Shown here in pieces: positions 35,541 to 46,281 of a stretch of 64,000 nucleotides of DNA. The stretch's first letter is position 1. Each line of letters begins with the position of its first letter. The notes under the pieces were generated by a model. The model did no database searches, was not told where the DNA came from, and saw only the letters and a program-made list of their open reading frames with translations. Location of the stretch: NCBI GenBank assembly GCA_905160935.1, contig CAJHZI010000563.1, forward strand, positions 811,001 to 875,000, read 5' to 3'. The translations under genes and the position numbers were made by a program. This stretch comes from Enchytraeus crypticus (Eukaryota; Annelida; Clitellata; Enchytraeida; Enchytraeidae).

Positions 35541-35692
35541 GATAATAATAATAATAATAATTATTATTATTATTATTATTATTATTATAATTATAACTAT
35601 AATAATTATAATAATAATTATTATTATTATAATTATAATAATAATAATAATAATAATAATAAATTTAAAAATAATAATAATAATAAAAATCC
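35541..35692. repeat. (ATA)n/(TAT)n array with inverted blocks
   Basis: Alternating blocks of ATAATA and TTATTA make a series of near-perfect inverted repeats (ATAATAATAATTATTATTAT), so the array can fold into long hairpins. The SR-F copy, read in reverse, begins just downstream, and part of the array is probably its (TTA)n tail. Confidence 0.9.
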
Positions 35693-35747
35693 TAAATAAA
35701 ATGCCAAATAAAAATTTTTAAAACTAAAATGAATCCCCTTGTTAGAG

Positions 35748-35998
35748 GGTTAAAAAATAATAATAATAAGTATATTTATACAGCGCCGCTCTATGCTAAA
35801 TGTCACAGTAGCGCTGAATGGACAAGAAGGTCAAGTAGTCCGGTGATATAATGCCATAATCGGTGTAGCGACTAGAACTCTGCAAGTCTGGAGTATGAGC
35901 GACGAATTGGTCTAAAAGACAGAATTCATCACCACGTGGTTACACGTCTCTTCAGTGTCCTATCTGCGTCAGTTGCCTCTTACGAACACGTGCCGTTG
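35748..35998 (-). mobile_element. SR-F short repeat, antisense
   Basis: Plus strand: AATAATAATAAGTATATTTA, TACAGCGCCGCTCTATGCTA, GTCAAGTAGTCCGGTGATAT, GACTAGAACTCTGCAAGTC, GACGAATTGGTCTAAAAGAC, then CAGTGTCCTATCTGCGTCAG and TTGCCTCTTACGAACACGTG. The last string is the shared 5' block of SR-B and SR-C in reverse, and this copy shows the SR-F link to it best. Confidence 0.85.
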
Positions 35999-36072
35999 TC
36001 AGAAGCTTCAATTCTAAATTTTCCCGAACCTACTCGGATCTGCCATTTGGTAGCTTACAAATGTATTTATAC

Positions 36073-36074
<2 letters not shown>

Positions 36075-36118
<44 letters not shown>

Positions 36119-36120
36119 TC

Positions 36121-36152
<32 letters not shown>

Positions 36153-36155
36153 AAG
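36075..36155. repeat. (TA)n microsatellite
   Basis: Two TA blocks separated by CTCTATATAAA. Confidence 0.9.
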
Positions 36156-37545
36156 ATTGAGTGTTAATTAAATTAACAACAATTGGATTGTTAATGTCGT
36201 CCATAACACTATCAAACACAAATGAGGCAATACCAAGCCGATGAGCGAAAATATGTTCCAAAATGGTGCAAATTCAGAAAGCAAATTCCTCCAATAAACT
36301 GTATTAAGAAAATGAGACGTTTACGTTCAGGTAGCAACTCATCGACACTGGATAGAAAAGAAAGATAGAAAATTTAGGTACTTTGCTAAAGATATGAATT
36401 GATGCACCAAAACATTTTTATTAGTTTCTATAGGATTGCATCTTCGGTAAAACACCTATCAGCTAAGCTACAGGCTATGTGTTGAAATACCAGCCTCACT
36501 GTTACGAATAGTACCTCTTGATATAACGAAAAATGCATTGAGCAATTCATTGCACTTTTTACCAGTAGCCTACTTATATATGAAATTGAATTAAATTAAG
36601 TAATTTATAGTGAGACTTATTCAACAATATAATTAGCGTTAGAAAGCTCCATCAGACCCTAGTTTAATCAGAAATAAAATAAATGATAATGATTGCAAAA
36701 ATAAGCCAATGGAAGAGTTGTGATAAAATGGCATAGGTCTCCCTTTAGTGAAAAATATTTCTTCGCCCCTGGACCAAAATACTGTTTATTCCTGCCTTTT
36801 TGTGTGCGCCTAGAACTCAGTCCTAAAAATCTTTCAACATTAAACTTTGCTAATAAAAATTGAGCAACTGCAAAGACTAGTTTGACTATTTAAGTCTTTC
36901 TGTTAATTATATTAATTATTTCGCTTTTATTTCATCATTTTACATTTAACTAACTTTATTCGTGACCACTCTGTTCACATTTGTGATTGATTGTATACTG
37001 AAAGTTTGTATTTGCATATTACTGTATGTGAACTGTGCAGAATTGCAAAAACCTGCTGAAATTTTATTACACATAAAACCAAATGTAAATGTAAAAGTGT
37101 GATAGACTGACACATGAAAGCCATTGAAAGAGACATTAATAAATATGTTGTTCAGAAAACGAAATAACGAAATAAATGAGTTATGACGGTACATTGAGGT
37201 AAATTTAACAGTTACAATTGTAAGATTTCATAGAATAATAGATTAACTAACCGTTGGCATGACAAGAGTTGAAGGGGCAAGAACTTTATTGTACATCAGA
37301 TGAGTGGTTCCCCCAAATTCACTGGCTGCAAGTTTGGAGTTGATGAGAGAATTATTGACCTAAATCAATCATTCAAAGCAAAAGATCAAAGAATCAATAA
37401 AGTAAATCAATTAATTAATTAACCAATGGATCAAACGATCAATCAGTCGATCAATTTATTTAAATGCAAGCAGACAATCAAATAAAAGTTAATCAAATAT
37501 TTTAGAAATATTAAAATATTTATGAAAATATAATCCATATGATGA
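36156..37545. other. AT-rich DNA, nothing recognised
   Basis: A 37370-37450 stretch is rich in ATCAAT words (weak tandem). The 82-codon minus frame at 36946-37194 is not recognised. Confidence 0.4.
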
Positions 37546-37549
37546 TAAA

Positions 37550-37627
<78 letters not shown>
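37550..37627. repeat. (TA)n at the 3' end of a tSINE-1 copy
   Basis: About 75 bp of TA with one ATTATAC break, touching the 3' (tail) side of the tSINE-1 copy on the minus strand. The same arrangement occurs at 41665-41781. Confidence 0.9.
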
Positions 37628-37631
<4 letters not shown>

Positions 37632-37764
37632 GGTATACTAATGTTAACGTCAGTTTCCTCACTCGAAAGCGATGTCAGTGACGGGCGAGCCTAGGATTTG
37701 AACCCCTCACATACTGATCCGCGGTCGAGTGTCTTACCGACTTCGCCACTGGCTCCAACCAGTG
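37628..37764 (-). mobile_element. tSINE-1, full-length, antisense
   Basis: GTTAACGTCAGTTTCCTCAC, CGAAAGCGATGTCAGTGACG, B box complement GGATTTGAACCCC, ATCCGCGGTCGAGTGTCTTA and the head CGCCACTGGCTCCAACCAGTG (CACTGG/CCAGTG hairpin). A second (TA)n lies at 37786-37815. Confidence 0.95.
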
Positions 37765-37782
37765 TATATTTACAAATAATAT

Positions 37783-37820
<38 letters not shown>

Positions 37821-37879
37821 ACCTACTAAATATCTAAACGTACTTGTTAGTGACAATTAAATCCTGTTCGACAATTAAA

Positions 37880-37963
37880 TCGGGTTCAAATCCTAGGCTC
37901 GCCCGTCGCTGACATCGCTTTCGAGTGAGGAAACTGACGTTAACCTTAGCTTTACCAGCTTTA
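37880..37963 (+). mobile_element. tSINE-1, 5'-truncated, sense
   Basis: Starts in the B box (CGGGTTCAAATCCTAGG) and runs intact to GACGTTAACCTTAGC and TTTACCAGCTTTA. It is complementary to the copy 115 bp upstream over about 84 bp. Confidence 0.95.
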
Positions 37964-38171
37964 AGGCAAATTAATAAATAATAAATATGCATATCAATAG
38001 AACACCGAATACGTGTGCACTGCATCCTGCACTTAGATTTGCTGATATTCTCTACTCGCACTTAAAGTCCAATAAATATTACCGAAAGACAAAAGAGTTA
38101 AATGCACTATATAAATGTCCATATCAATGCAATCCATAATATTATATAGATTTGCAAAATAATCATAAACC

Positions 38172-39862
38172 TTAACAAAGGTAACTCCTCGGGTCATGAT
38201 AACATCTCCAGTAAAATGCTCCAAATTGCTGCTGACTATATTGCAACTCCTATCTCTTTTATAATTAATCAATCTCTGGAGCAAGGTTTCTTTCCAACAA
38301 ATTTTAAACTCGCAAAAGTTATTCCCATTTATAAAAGGGGAAGTAAACTAAGTGTCGAGAATTATAGACCTATTTCACTGCTCAACAATTTGAGCAAAAT
38401 CTTTGAGAAAGTTGTTTATAAACGCCTTGTATAATTTTTAAATTTCAATAATGTATTTTTTGATTAGCAGTTTGGCTTTAGGAAAGGTCACTCTACCGTA
38501 GATGCACTAACTTGCTGTATGGATATGCTTTCAAAAAATAATGCAGCCAAACAAAAGACCATGGGTATCTTTTTAGATCTAACTAAAGCATTTGATACGG
38601 TCGATCATCATATTTTACTTTTTAAGCTCTATAATTATGGTATTCGTGGAATGGCTTATAATTGGCTTAATTCATATTTGTCTAATAGACGTCAATATTC
38701 TGTAATTGGTGATAACGCCTCTAACATAAAACCGATTACGATTGGTGTTCCGCAAGGTTCAATTCTAGGCCCCTTATTATTTTTAATCTATATAAATGAT
38801 ATTAAGTATGCTTGTTCTAATGCCTCCTTAAAATTATTTACCGATGATTCTAATTTATTTGTGAGTAGTAATAAACTAATTGATCTATTCCACGAGGCTA
38901 GCTTAGCTTGCTCCCAGATATATGCCTATTTCCTAAGCAATATAAACTTACTGTGAACTGCTCAAAGTCTGCCTTTATTTTATTTTTTCCAAACAGGGAT
39001 GATGAGCAATCTTTAATTGATAATGATTTGTGCTTAGAGATGAATGGTGGCGTAATTAACAGAGTTCATGTTACCAGATTCCTTGGTGTATTAATTAATG
39101 ATAAATTATCCTTTAGACATCATATTAATTCTCTAGTATGTAAAATAAATAGTCTTAATGGTATGTTTTATAGACGTACAAAATATATACCCCAAACTGT
39201 CGCAAAGATCTTTACTTTGCTCTGGTTTATTCGCGTATTCAGTATGGATTAGAAATTTATGGTCATACTACGTTAAAGTCTCTACTGCACTGCATTATTC
39301 ATGTAATCGAGTTTTATGAACGTTACAATATCAACCTAGATCTTATAATGTTAAACAGCTCTATCTTAATTACAAGTCTTTGCCAATTTTTCAACTTCAT
39401 AAACTCTTTATTGGTAAATTTGTTTATAAAGGTATCTATTCTCATGGTGTAATGTCCACAGCGGTGCGTGATATTGTTAATTCTTCACTTGCTACTCGTT
39501 TTTATAATACCAGATTAGCTAATACTAATTACTTATTTACCATTAGCAATTCATTTGGTTATAAATCCTTTAGATATTATTGCTTTTCGGTCTGGAATAA
39601 TATTCCTTTAACCATTCGCAAAGTCCAATTTGTTAATTTTTTTATAAAACAATATAAAGACTTTGTACACAACTTTCTAATTAACTTCACCTTTAAATTT
39701 GCTTACTACTTTTACCACTTCTATTTTGATCATTTAACCTTATTTTCCAGTAGCAACTTTATGAGAATCTGCTGTGTTTTAATCCGCATTAATTGGCGTA
39801 TTATTATGAGCTGTTGTCTGTGTATGTTTGCTTATGATTGTGGGCTGTCAACTAGATAGGAA
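38172..39862 (+). pseudogene. LINE-3w: nearly full reverse transcriptase domain, decayed
   Basis: Jockey-superfamily-like reverse transcriptase, the longest coding remnant here. In order: NKGNSSGHDNISSKML, LAKVIPIYKRGSK...ENYRPISLLNNLSKIFEK (38.3 kb), QFGFRKGHSTVDAL, the A motif FLDLTKAFDTVDHHIL, the B motif GVPQGSILGPLLFLIYINDI, the C motif FTDD in place of FADD, NCSKSAFILF and FLGVLIND. A C-terminal region (SLPIFQLHKLFIGKFVYKG) reaches to about 39.86 kb. Two in-frame stops lie between 38432 and 38467, and frameshifts near 38.94 and 39.25-39.38 kb. The endonuclease part is missing. The clade cannot be set by eye. Confidence 0.92.
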
Positions 39863-40320
39863 TTATTTATCCTCTTTGATGACCCGTTTGTATGTGCAAT
39901 TTGTATAAATTTGTATATTCGCCTCCTCTCTAATAGTAAGTAACCGGCAGATATCGCCTCAAAGGCTTTATTATACATTCTAATATAATGAATATTTAAG
40001 TCTGATTCCTCAGTAGAAACTGCATAAGAGACAGAAGTATTAAATAACATAAGAGCAAATCTTTAATGACTTCCTTTAAATCAGTCTCTATTACAAATAC
40101 ACCGCTCATAGGTCTGTCCGGAAAATCGATGGACAACATTGGCACCGAGCGATTCGGCTAACCTTATAAATTCCATTCCCATCCGGGATACGAATCCAAC
40201 GAGGAATCCTATCCGAAGAATCTTTTCACCGACCATGGATGATGAACTTACCGGAAGCAGCTCTTCAGCAGTATTTAAAGCCGAAGTAGACTGAAAACTA
40301 GATATTATTTACAAGGAACA
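39863..40320. other. Unassigned DNA downstream of LINE-3w
   Basis: May include the 3' untranslated part of LINE-3w, but there is no second copy to define its end. 40110-40270 is less AT-rich with nothing recognised. Confidence 0.35.
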
Positions 40321-40325
40321 CTGAA

Positions 40326-40402
40326 CAATAATAATAATAATAATGAATGTTTAACGTCCGTTTCCTCATACAAGGATGATGTCAGAGACATTAAGTGAAA
40401 GC
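40326..40402 (-). mobile_element. LINE-2w 3' tail
   Basis: Plus strand: AATAATAATAATAATGAATG, TTTAACGTCCGTTTCCTCAT, ACAAGGATGATGTCAGAGAC. Only tail and terminal region remain. Confidence 0.8.
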
Positions 40403-40403
40403 A

Positions 40404-41235
40404 ATTACGGGTATGGATGAAATAATTCTTAAAAATTTGTTTAAAGATAATGATTGATACTTCGCTTAGGAAAACGGAAGTTCTTTGACTTAATTTACCG
40501 AAAAATATATATGTAATATTTTTATTCCATATCAGTTATCATAGTTGGAACAATGACAAAAGAAAAAAGAAACAGAATGTCGTAACAGTCGCTACGGATG
40601 CTATAGTCTGGAATATCAATAAATTTTATTGCATATGTGGATGACGCTAGGTCGCTCAAAACCAAACCTAGCTGCGCGTATCTCAGTGCGCCTAGATTTA
40701 CACACATTGATCTGATTTGATGATCCTGATGTAGACGTGAATGAAAAATAGACTAGCCTACAATGAGCTAAGGATTACCTAGAGAGCATAAGGCACTACC
40801 CTATCCTACTTACTGAAAGTAAACCGATCAGAATATTCAAGGCTCGGATTCTTGTCACTTATGTGCTTTAGACACGGGAGTCTAGAGCTACGTTAAATTT
40901 TCTATCTCTCCCGTGTTCTGCCAGATGGCAGGTCCAAGATACACATTACGGACACAATACGGGGAAGTTAGACAATGAATCATGGAGTAAGTCGGCATAG
41001 CCATTTAAGTTCACTACGTTTAACCGTTAACACTTTGATATTACTTTGACTCTGAAGATGATCCTGTTGTTCCATTAGGTGAATATGTCATCTCATTGGC
41101 CTCGGTGCAGTCCTCGGAGGATTCGGCGCCTTTTTACCCGCTGCTTAAGCTTTGAGTCTTGTACTCTATGTGCGAAAATGATCAAAATTACTGCCAAAGT
41201 ATGATGAGCAGTAAAGTTGGTGTAATATGTAGTGA
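40404..41235. other. Unassigned DNA with a short SR-B stub
   Basis: CCCGTGTTCTGCCAGATGGC and AGGTCCAAGATACACATTAC at 40913-40955 resemble the SR-B 3' end (minus). The rest is unassigned. Confidence 0.4.
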
Positions 41236-41238
41236 ATT

Positions 41239-41525
41239 CCCCGTGTTGTGTTCGGGTTGTTTCAAGAATTGACTAACGGGTGACTGCACGTGTCGTAGTA
41301 GGCGACTAAAGCACAAAGATCCGGAAAGAGCGTTTCTAGATTATACAGAGGTGAACGCCTAGGCTCCATAAATTGCTACAAAAATTGAAACGAATGGAAA
41401 AATCTCAAATAGGGGATTAACTGATGAATGATATGATGTAGGACAGAAAGGATTTGAGACAGTCTATTCGTATCCCGACTTTAGTTAAACTGGGATTCAA
41501 GGGAAGATGATGAAGATGATGAGGA
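41239..41525 (+). mobile_element. SR-C short repeat, near full-length
   Basis: Starts CCCCGTGTTGTGTTCGGGTT, then GACTGCACGTGTCGTAGTAG and GCGACTAAAGCAC (the block shared with SR-B and SR-F). Next comes the SR-C-specific part GAACGCCTAGGCTCCATAAA, TTGAAACGAATGGAAAAATC, TATTCGTATCCCGACTTTAG and AACTGGGATTCAAGG. The tail is GATGATGAAGATGATGAGG. Best reference copy of SR-C. Confidence 0.85.
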
Positions 41526-41664
41526 CTATGCAGTGAATTAATGTGTAAAACCAGGCTTTGAATTTCTTTTCTGGGAGCTATCAGTTTGCACGCCTAAGTA
41601 TAGACGTTTGAAAATTCTACATGCAGATGAACTTAATATCTACGTGCACACACTTATACGCACA

Positions 41665-41669
41665 CACGC

Positions 41670-41733
<64 letters not shown>

Positions 41734-41740
41734 GTATATA

Positions 41741-41781
<41 letters not shown>
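41665..41781. repeat. (TA)n microsatellite at a SINE 3' end
   Basis: About 110 bp of TA with TATGTATATA-type breaks, touching the 3' side of the next tSINE-1 copy. Confidence 0.95.
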
Positions 41782-41782
<1 letters not shown>

Positions 41783-41922
41783 AGCTAAAGCAAATGTTAA
41801 AGTCAGTTTCCCCACTCTAAAGCGACGTCATTGACTAGCTATCCCAGGATTTGATTCCCGCACATACAGATCAAAGGTCGAATGGAATATCTTACCTATA
41901 TCGGTACTTACTCCCGCCATAT
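41782..41922 (-). mobile_element. tSINE-1, full-length, diverged
   Basis: AAGCTAAAGCAAATGTTAAA, GTCAGTTTCCCCACTCTAAA, CAGGATTTGATTCCCGCACA (B box changed), AGATCAAAGGTCGAATGG and ATCTTACCTATATCGG. The head is worn (TACTTACTCCCGCCAT). Confidence 0.9.
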
Positions 41923-41924
41923 AT

Positions 41925-42625
41925 ATAAATATTCAAGTACAAGAACCATTCATATTCTAAATGTACAATATTCGCGCAGTGTGCTGTATCGATAAATGGT
42001 TAATACCGATTTTATAGTCTGAGCTTTTTAATGGTCTCGCACGCAAGCGAAGGAACAAAGCAATTACTATTAATAATTAAATTTAAGCATCTAATATCCA
42101 ATTCTATTGAAACGCTACTTCACTAATGATTAGAGTTCAGGATGATTGTGTTTATAGTGGTTTAGCTCTGTACATGTACACAACTAAATTGTAATTTTGT
42201 GCATGCATCATTTTGATGCATGACGTGTCTTTAGAGTTTCCAATCATTTCACCTGTGTGACTAAAGAAGCTCATCTAGAATATATAGTATTATCTGCTCT
42301 GGTAGTACACCCTTACCTATGACACTTTTGAATTTTAGTGTTAAATTATTTTAAAATAAAATTTTTCAATTATTTTAATATAATTTTAGATATAAAAGCC
42401 ATTCAAAAAATAGTTGGTAAGAATTCTTCTTACATACTAATAGTGCTATTCATTCAATCTGTCTAATTATAATTTAAAGTTTGGTAAAATTTGGCGTCAA
42501 TTTTTTTTATATGATTCTGTTCGTCTTATAACTTTGGATAAATAGGTGTTCAACTAGATAGAATGCTTCTCGTTCTCTTGGATGGCCTATTGTTTCTGTC
42601 TCAGCTTAATTTATGTGACTGATGC
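41925..42625. other. AT-rich DNA, nothing recognised
   Basis: 42180-42235 carries short inverted words (TGCATCATTTTGATGCATGA); otherwise unremarkable. Confidence 0.4.
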
Positions 42626-42629
42626 TATT

Positions 42630-42760
42630 TTCCCTTTTTCAAATTTTCTTTCATATTATTTTGCCATGTATTCAATTTGAGTATTTCAGTGTGCTTGTTT
42701 TCATTTTGTACGGTACCTGCTGTGTTTTGATCTAATAAACATATTATCTATCTAATCTAC
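42630..42760 (+). mobile_element. rep-G 3' end
   Basis: CATATTATTTTGCCATGTAT, TCAATTTGAGTATTTC, GCTTGTTTTCATTTTGTACG and GATCTAATAAACATATTATC recur with few changes at 57.47-57.59 kb. AATAAA followed by ATTATCTATCTAATC suggests the polyadenylated 3' end of a LINE; no coding part is recognised. Confidence 0.55.
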
Positions 42761-42850
42761 TTGGCTTTAAGTTGAAAATCTCTCAGCCAAGTCTTCCATG
42801 GTAGGAAGTTACAACATTTGATTTTAAAAAAATAAAATAAAAAGATGTAT

Positions 42851-43112
42851 TGCTCTGTAAATTGGCAGGTCAAAGGTACATATTCATACTCATATTCTGC
42901 TTTCACGTTTCATAAAGAGTTCTCCATAGATCAACAAATTAATCTCTTCACAAATGTCTAAGCTTACTCATAACATTAGGTGGCCTTTGTATTACAAAAC
43001 ATTTGGGTACTGCGGTGAGTGCCAGTTGTCTTCCTCAATTCTTACTTAGTCGTCTCTAATGACACGTGCATTTAGCAGCTAGTTTATTCTTCAATTTCCC
43101 GTGAACAATATA
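42851..43112 (-). mobile_element. SR-B copy
   Basis: TTGCTCTGTAAATTGGCAGG, TCAAAGGTACATATTCATAC, TTCATAAAGAGTTCTCCATA, ATCTCTTCACAAATGTC, GTGCCAGTTGTCTTCCTC. The shared 5' block in reverse is TCGTCTCTAATGACACGTGC followed by CTAGTTTATTCTTCAATTTC. Confidence 0.85.
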
Positions 43113-43114
43113 GG

Positions 43115-44045
43115 TTACTCCACATGAAATTTTACAGGATAATCTCCATTCCACAAAAGTCAGCTGAATCTGTTTACTATTCAAGAAAAAATTAGAAATT
43201 ATTAATTTGCTATAATTATTGTATATTCTTAATTAAACTATAACAATGATCTACCTTCTATACGCTACATATGCCAACATATGTTGCCGGGCAATTTATA
43301 CAATTGCACTATAACAGAATAAAAGGTTTATAATACTGTTTAAACCAGCCTAGCTTGGGGTTTGGTTCAAACAATCGATCTAATCGTTCAAGTAAATGAA
43401 GACTCCATTGATTTTCATAGTGCATTATGTGCCTACGCATATCTGATAGTAACAAATACGAACCACTCATAATTAGCAAACATCCATTAGAGTTAGAGGC
43501 GCGGCGTCCTATAGAGCAAGTACAGCACGCGTTGAACAATCCCAGATTTTAACGATTTTCCCGCTTGCATTTTCCATGATAATTTTGAGCAGCTAACAAA
43601 GGTTAATTTATATTTTAAGATATTAGGATTCAAAACTTTACAAAGCTAAGTAAGTTCAGCGAGAGTTATGTCTGACTAAAATGCCAGAAACGGCCCTACT
43701 TCGTGGTGTCGGATCTTTTGAGCAAGTGTATATCTAAACCAAATCTAATATTTAAACCTGTCTCAAATCATTCTTGCATCACATAACTATGCAATACTAT
43801 TGGACTGGATTTCAGCAAGGATAGATATCGCTACAAAAACATCTTGACTTCCAAGTTATTGTCATCAAATTTGGATGAAACTAACTTTAAACCTTTATGA
43901 TATTATTAGAAGGAAGGACTTTTACTTTTCTCTAGTCTCAGCCAAAAACTCACAGATTGTTAAAGGTTCAGTAGGTGTGCAGTTTGATTCCCGTCACTGT
44001 CATCTACAATTGTCAATTACTTTGGACTGCTACAATGGTCATTGA
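43115..44045. other. Unassigned DNA
   Basis: The 76-codon minus frame (43309-43539) has several Cys and Arg but no recognisable family; no shared repeat. Confidence 0.35.
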
Positions 44046-44049
44046 AAGG

Positions 44050-44165
44050 CTAATGCTTAATTAAAAATTAGTTTCCTTCCTCGACGCTAACTTTTCATTG
44101 ACGGGTCAAGCATCGGATTTTAATTCTATACCTAATGCTCTGCAGTCGGACAACTTGCGGACATG
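44050..44165 (-). mobile_element. tSINE-1-like, strongly degenerate
   Basis: AATTAGTTTCCTTCCTCGAC, TCATTGACGGGTCAAGCATC, GGATTTTAATTCTATACC and TGCAGTCGGACAACTTGCGG follow the tSINE-1 antisense order with many changes. Confidence 0.55.
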
Positions 44166-44980
44166 CTACACACACGACTTTTGTTTTGCTATTATATGGA
44201 AGTACTTCTATGAAAGTCTTTGACCAACAACGAGGTGAAGTCTGAAGACATCGCAAACATGAAATGTTATTAACTTATTGATTCATATTAGGAGTGAGAT
44301 CAAATATCTCAATGTCTGCATCAGCGTCGCCTCTTTGCAAAAAAACTTGTCTGAACATTAAATTGTATTCATCGTAAATCAAAGGTGTTACAACAAGTGT
44401 TTATTGTAATCGACTGTTTGGATAGCTAAAAAGCAAAGTAACAAACCTTAAGTTAAAGATTGCAATGAAAAGCTTTTTTTTCAAGCTTTCTCAAAATTAA
44501 AAGCATCATCTAAAGCTTAAATCAGTAACCTTTAATCTAGTTTCATTGTCAGAACACTAAATCAATGGAGGATTTTCTATTCTTAGCTATAGTTTTGCTT
44601 AAAAATTTGTTGTTTGTTACAGGGTACTCAACTTATAGGGGACAAGCCATCCATGATTACGTTTATGACTTATAATGACGCATTCACGCAATAAGACTGC
44701 TGTCGTCCAATATCAATTCATCGTTTTTTTCAAATTTTGAGATTACAATCAAGGATCATTTCTCCATATGAGTGCATCTAGAAGTCGTTCAGTATCTTCT
44801 AAACCGCCTATTTAAGTTTTATAAATTAAAAGAGTACGTAGTAGGGTAAAATATATGCTACTGTACAATTATTATCAGAAACAAACCTATTAACAACTTT
44901 GTGTAGATGCTCACCGACTTATGTCCGGGCCACCAAAGGATGGAACCAACTTTAAAGTATGCTGAGTAATGAAAGAACTA
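44166..44980. other. AT-rich DNA, nothing recognised
   Basis: No shared repeat or convincing frame. Confidence 0.4.
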
Positions 44981-44984
44981 AGCA

Positions 44985-45088
44985 AAGACTGACGAAAGCA
45001 ATGGGTAACCACCTGATAAGGCTAGATGCTATATTTAGTTCATAAGAGGCTTTTCCTTTGTGAAGTATTAATTCCCCAGCAAAGTGTT
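44985..45088 (+). mobile_element. SR-B middle fragment, degenerate
   Basis: GAAAGCAATGGGTAACCACC, TGATAAGGCTAGATGCTA and TTTGTGAAGTATTAATTCC align with the SR-B GAAGGCAACGGGAAACCACC block and its following region. Confidence 0.6.
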
Positions 45089-45349
45089 CCTACTTAACCT
45101 GAAAGAAGGCCTTGTGTAGAAATTTGTACCGTCACTTGCCATAATTAAAAAAGATAGACTGCGAGAGAGAACTAGAGAGAGGGGGAAGGAGAACTGGCTT
45201 ACCAATGGCTGCACTATGGGCAGAAGTCCTCCAGGTTCACCAGTATAAATGCAGTACAGGCTCATCATTAAGTCTAAAATATATAACGAAAAGAATAAAT
45301 AGAACAATGCCACATAATAATGCATATTACAACTTTTATATGTATTAAT

Positions 45350-45445
45350 AATATAATTAGTTATATTAATTAATCATCTCATTATTAATCATACTAACCT
45401 TCACATAATTAATCACATTAATTATAACATAATTAATCGTATTAA
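45350..45445. repeat. Degenerate TTAATTAATCAT tandem words
   Basis: AATTAATCA and ATTAATTAT words recur every 12-20 bp up to the ATCATC tail of the adjacent SR-C copy. Confidence 0.55.
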
Positions 45446-45447
45446 TC

Positions 45448-45712
45448 ATCACATCATCATCATCATCTTCTCTTAAATCTCAGTTGAACTAGGATCGGGA
45501 TACGTATACAACTTCTTCTGCAGTTTTTCCATTCGTTTAAATGTTGTAGAAATTTCTGGAGCCTAGGCACTCACAAACCGAATACCCTTTCTGACGTTGG
45601 TTTGGATTTTGTTTTAATATGGCTTTCTTTGACACGTGCATATTTGCACGGTTGGGCTATTCTTCTTCAAGCTTCTTCAAGCAACCCAGGCAAGACACGG
45701 GGAAATATATAT
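45448..45712 (-). mobile_element. SR-C copy, antisense
   Basis: Plus strand: (CAT)n tail ATCACATCATCATCATC, CAGTTGAACTAGGATCGGGA, AATTTCTGGAGCCTAGGCAC, GACACGTGCATATTTGCACG, then AACCCAGGCAAGACACGGGG, the reverse of the SR-C start. Confidence 0.85.
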
Positions 45713-45780
45713 TATCATTATTATGATATAGATTAATTATCAATAAATTATTAGTAATATTAAATAAATAACCAGTATAT

Positions 45781-45905
45781 TGTAGCGTTTGTGGACATGC
45801 GTCGGAGCCTTCGGGCCTGTATGTCCATTTTTCATGTCATTCTATGCATGGTGTATAGTGTCATTGTAATTTTCGTGAAAATGAAATATCTATCTATCTA
45901 TACCA
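45781..45905 (+). mobile_element. Possible LINE 3' end with (TATC)n tail
   Basis: Ends ATTTTCGTGAAAATGAAATATC followed by TATCTATCTATACC. The short tetranucleotide tail after an otherwise unique 100 bp is typical of a LINE 3' end, but no second copy is in the window. Confidence 0.3.
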
Positions 45906-46083
45906 TAAATATATCGCTCATATGTGTTTAAGTTTAAACTATGGTATGCAAATGTAGAGATGATATGTAATAAATTGGAGTGTAGTGAATGGTGAGATAA
46001 CGAATTAGATGTCTGTTCAAGAATTTAGGCATTAAAACTATCAGTTACTTGAGCATTCCACACAATGTTATAGTTTATAAATA

Positions 46084-46127
46084 ATTCCTATATAAGCGCT
46101 GTTGGTCAACAGCGCTTATATAGGAAT
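46084..46127. repeat. Perfect inverted repeat, 21-bp arms
   Basis: Left arm 46084-46104 starts ATTCCTATATAAGCGC. The right arm 46107-46127 is its exact reverse complement, with only GT between. A stem of 21 bp without mismatch in unique DNA is unexpected by chance. It could be a fold-back transposon remnant, a hairpin RNA or a replication snap-back product. Confidence 0.97.
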
Positions 46128-46182
46128 AGTTTGAAAGATCTTAGAAGCATTTGCAATATCTTTGCGAACTTCTTATCGATAT

Positions 46183-46280
46183 CTGCTGCGCATGATCGAC
46201 AACTACTGCGCATGATCGACAACTACTGCGCATGCTTGATATCTACTGTGCATGCTCGATAACTACTGCGCATGAGCGGT
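46183..46280. repeat. 20-bp tandem repeat, five units
   Basis: Units on the theme GCGCATGATCGACAACTACT. The first two are nearly identical and the rest vary at a few positions. It begins 55 bp after the perfect palindrome. Confidence 0.92.
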
Positions 46281-46281
46281 A

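Noticed and set aside
38216..39862. Active full-length LINE
   Set aside because: Two in-frame stops, at least two frameshifts, FTDD in place of FADD, and no endonuclease domain.
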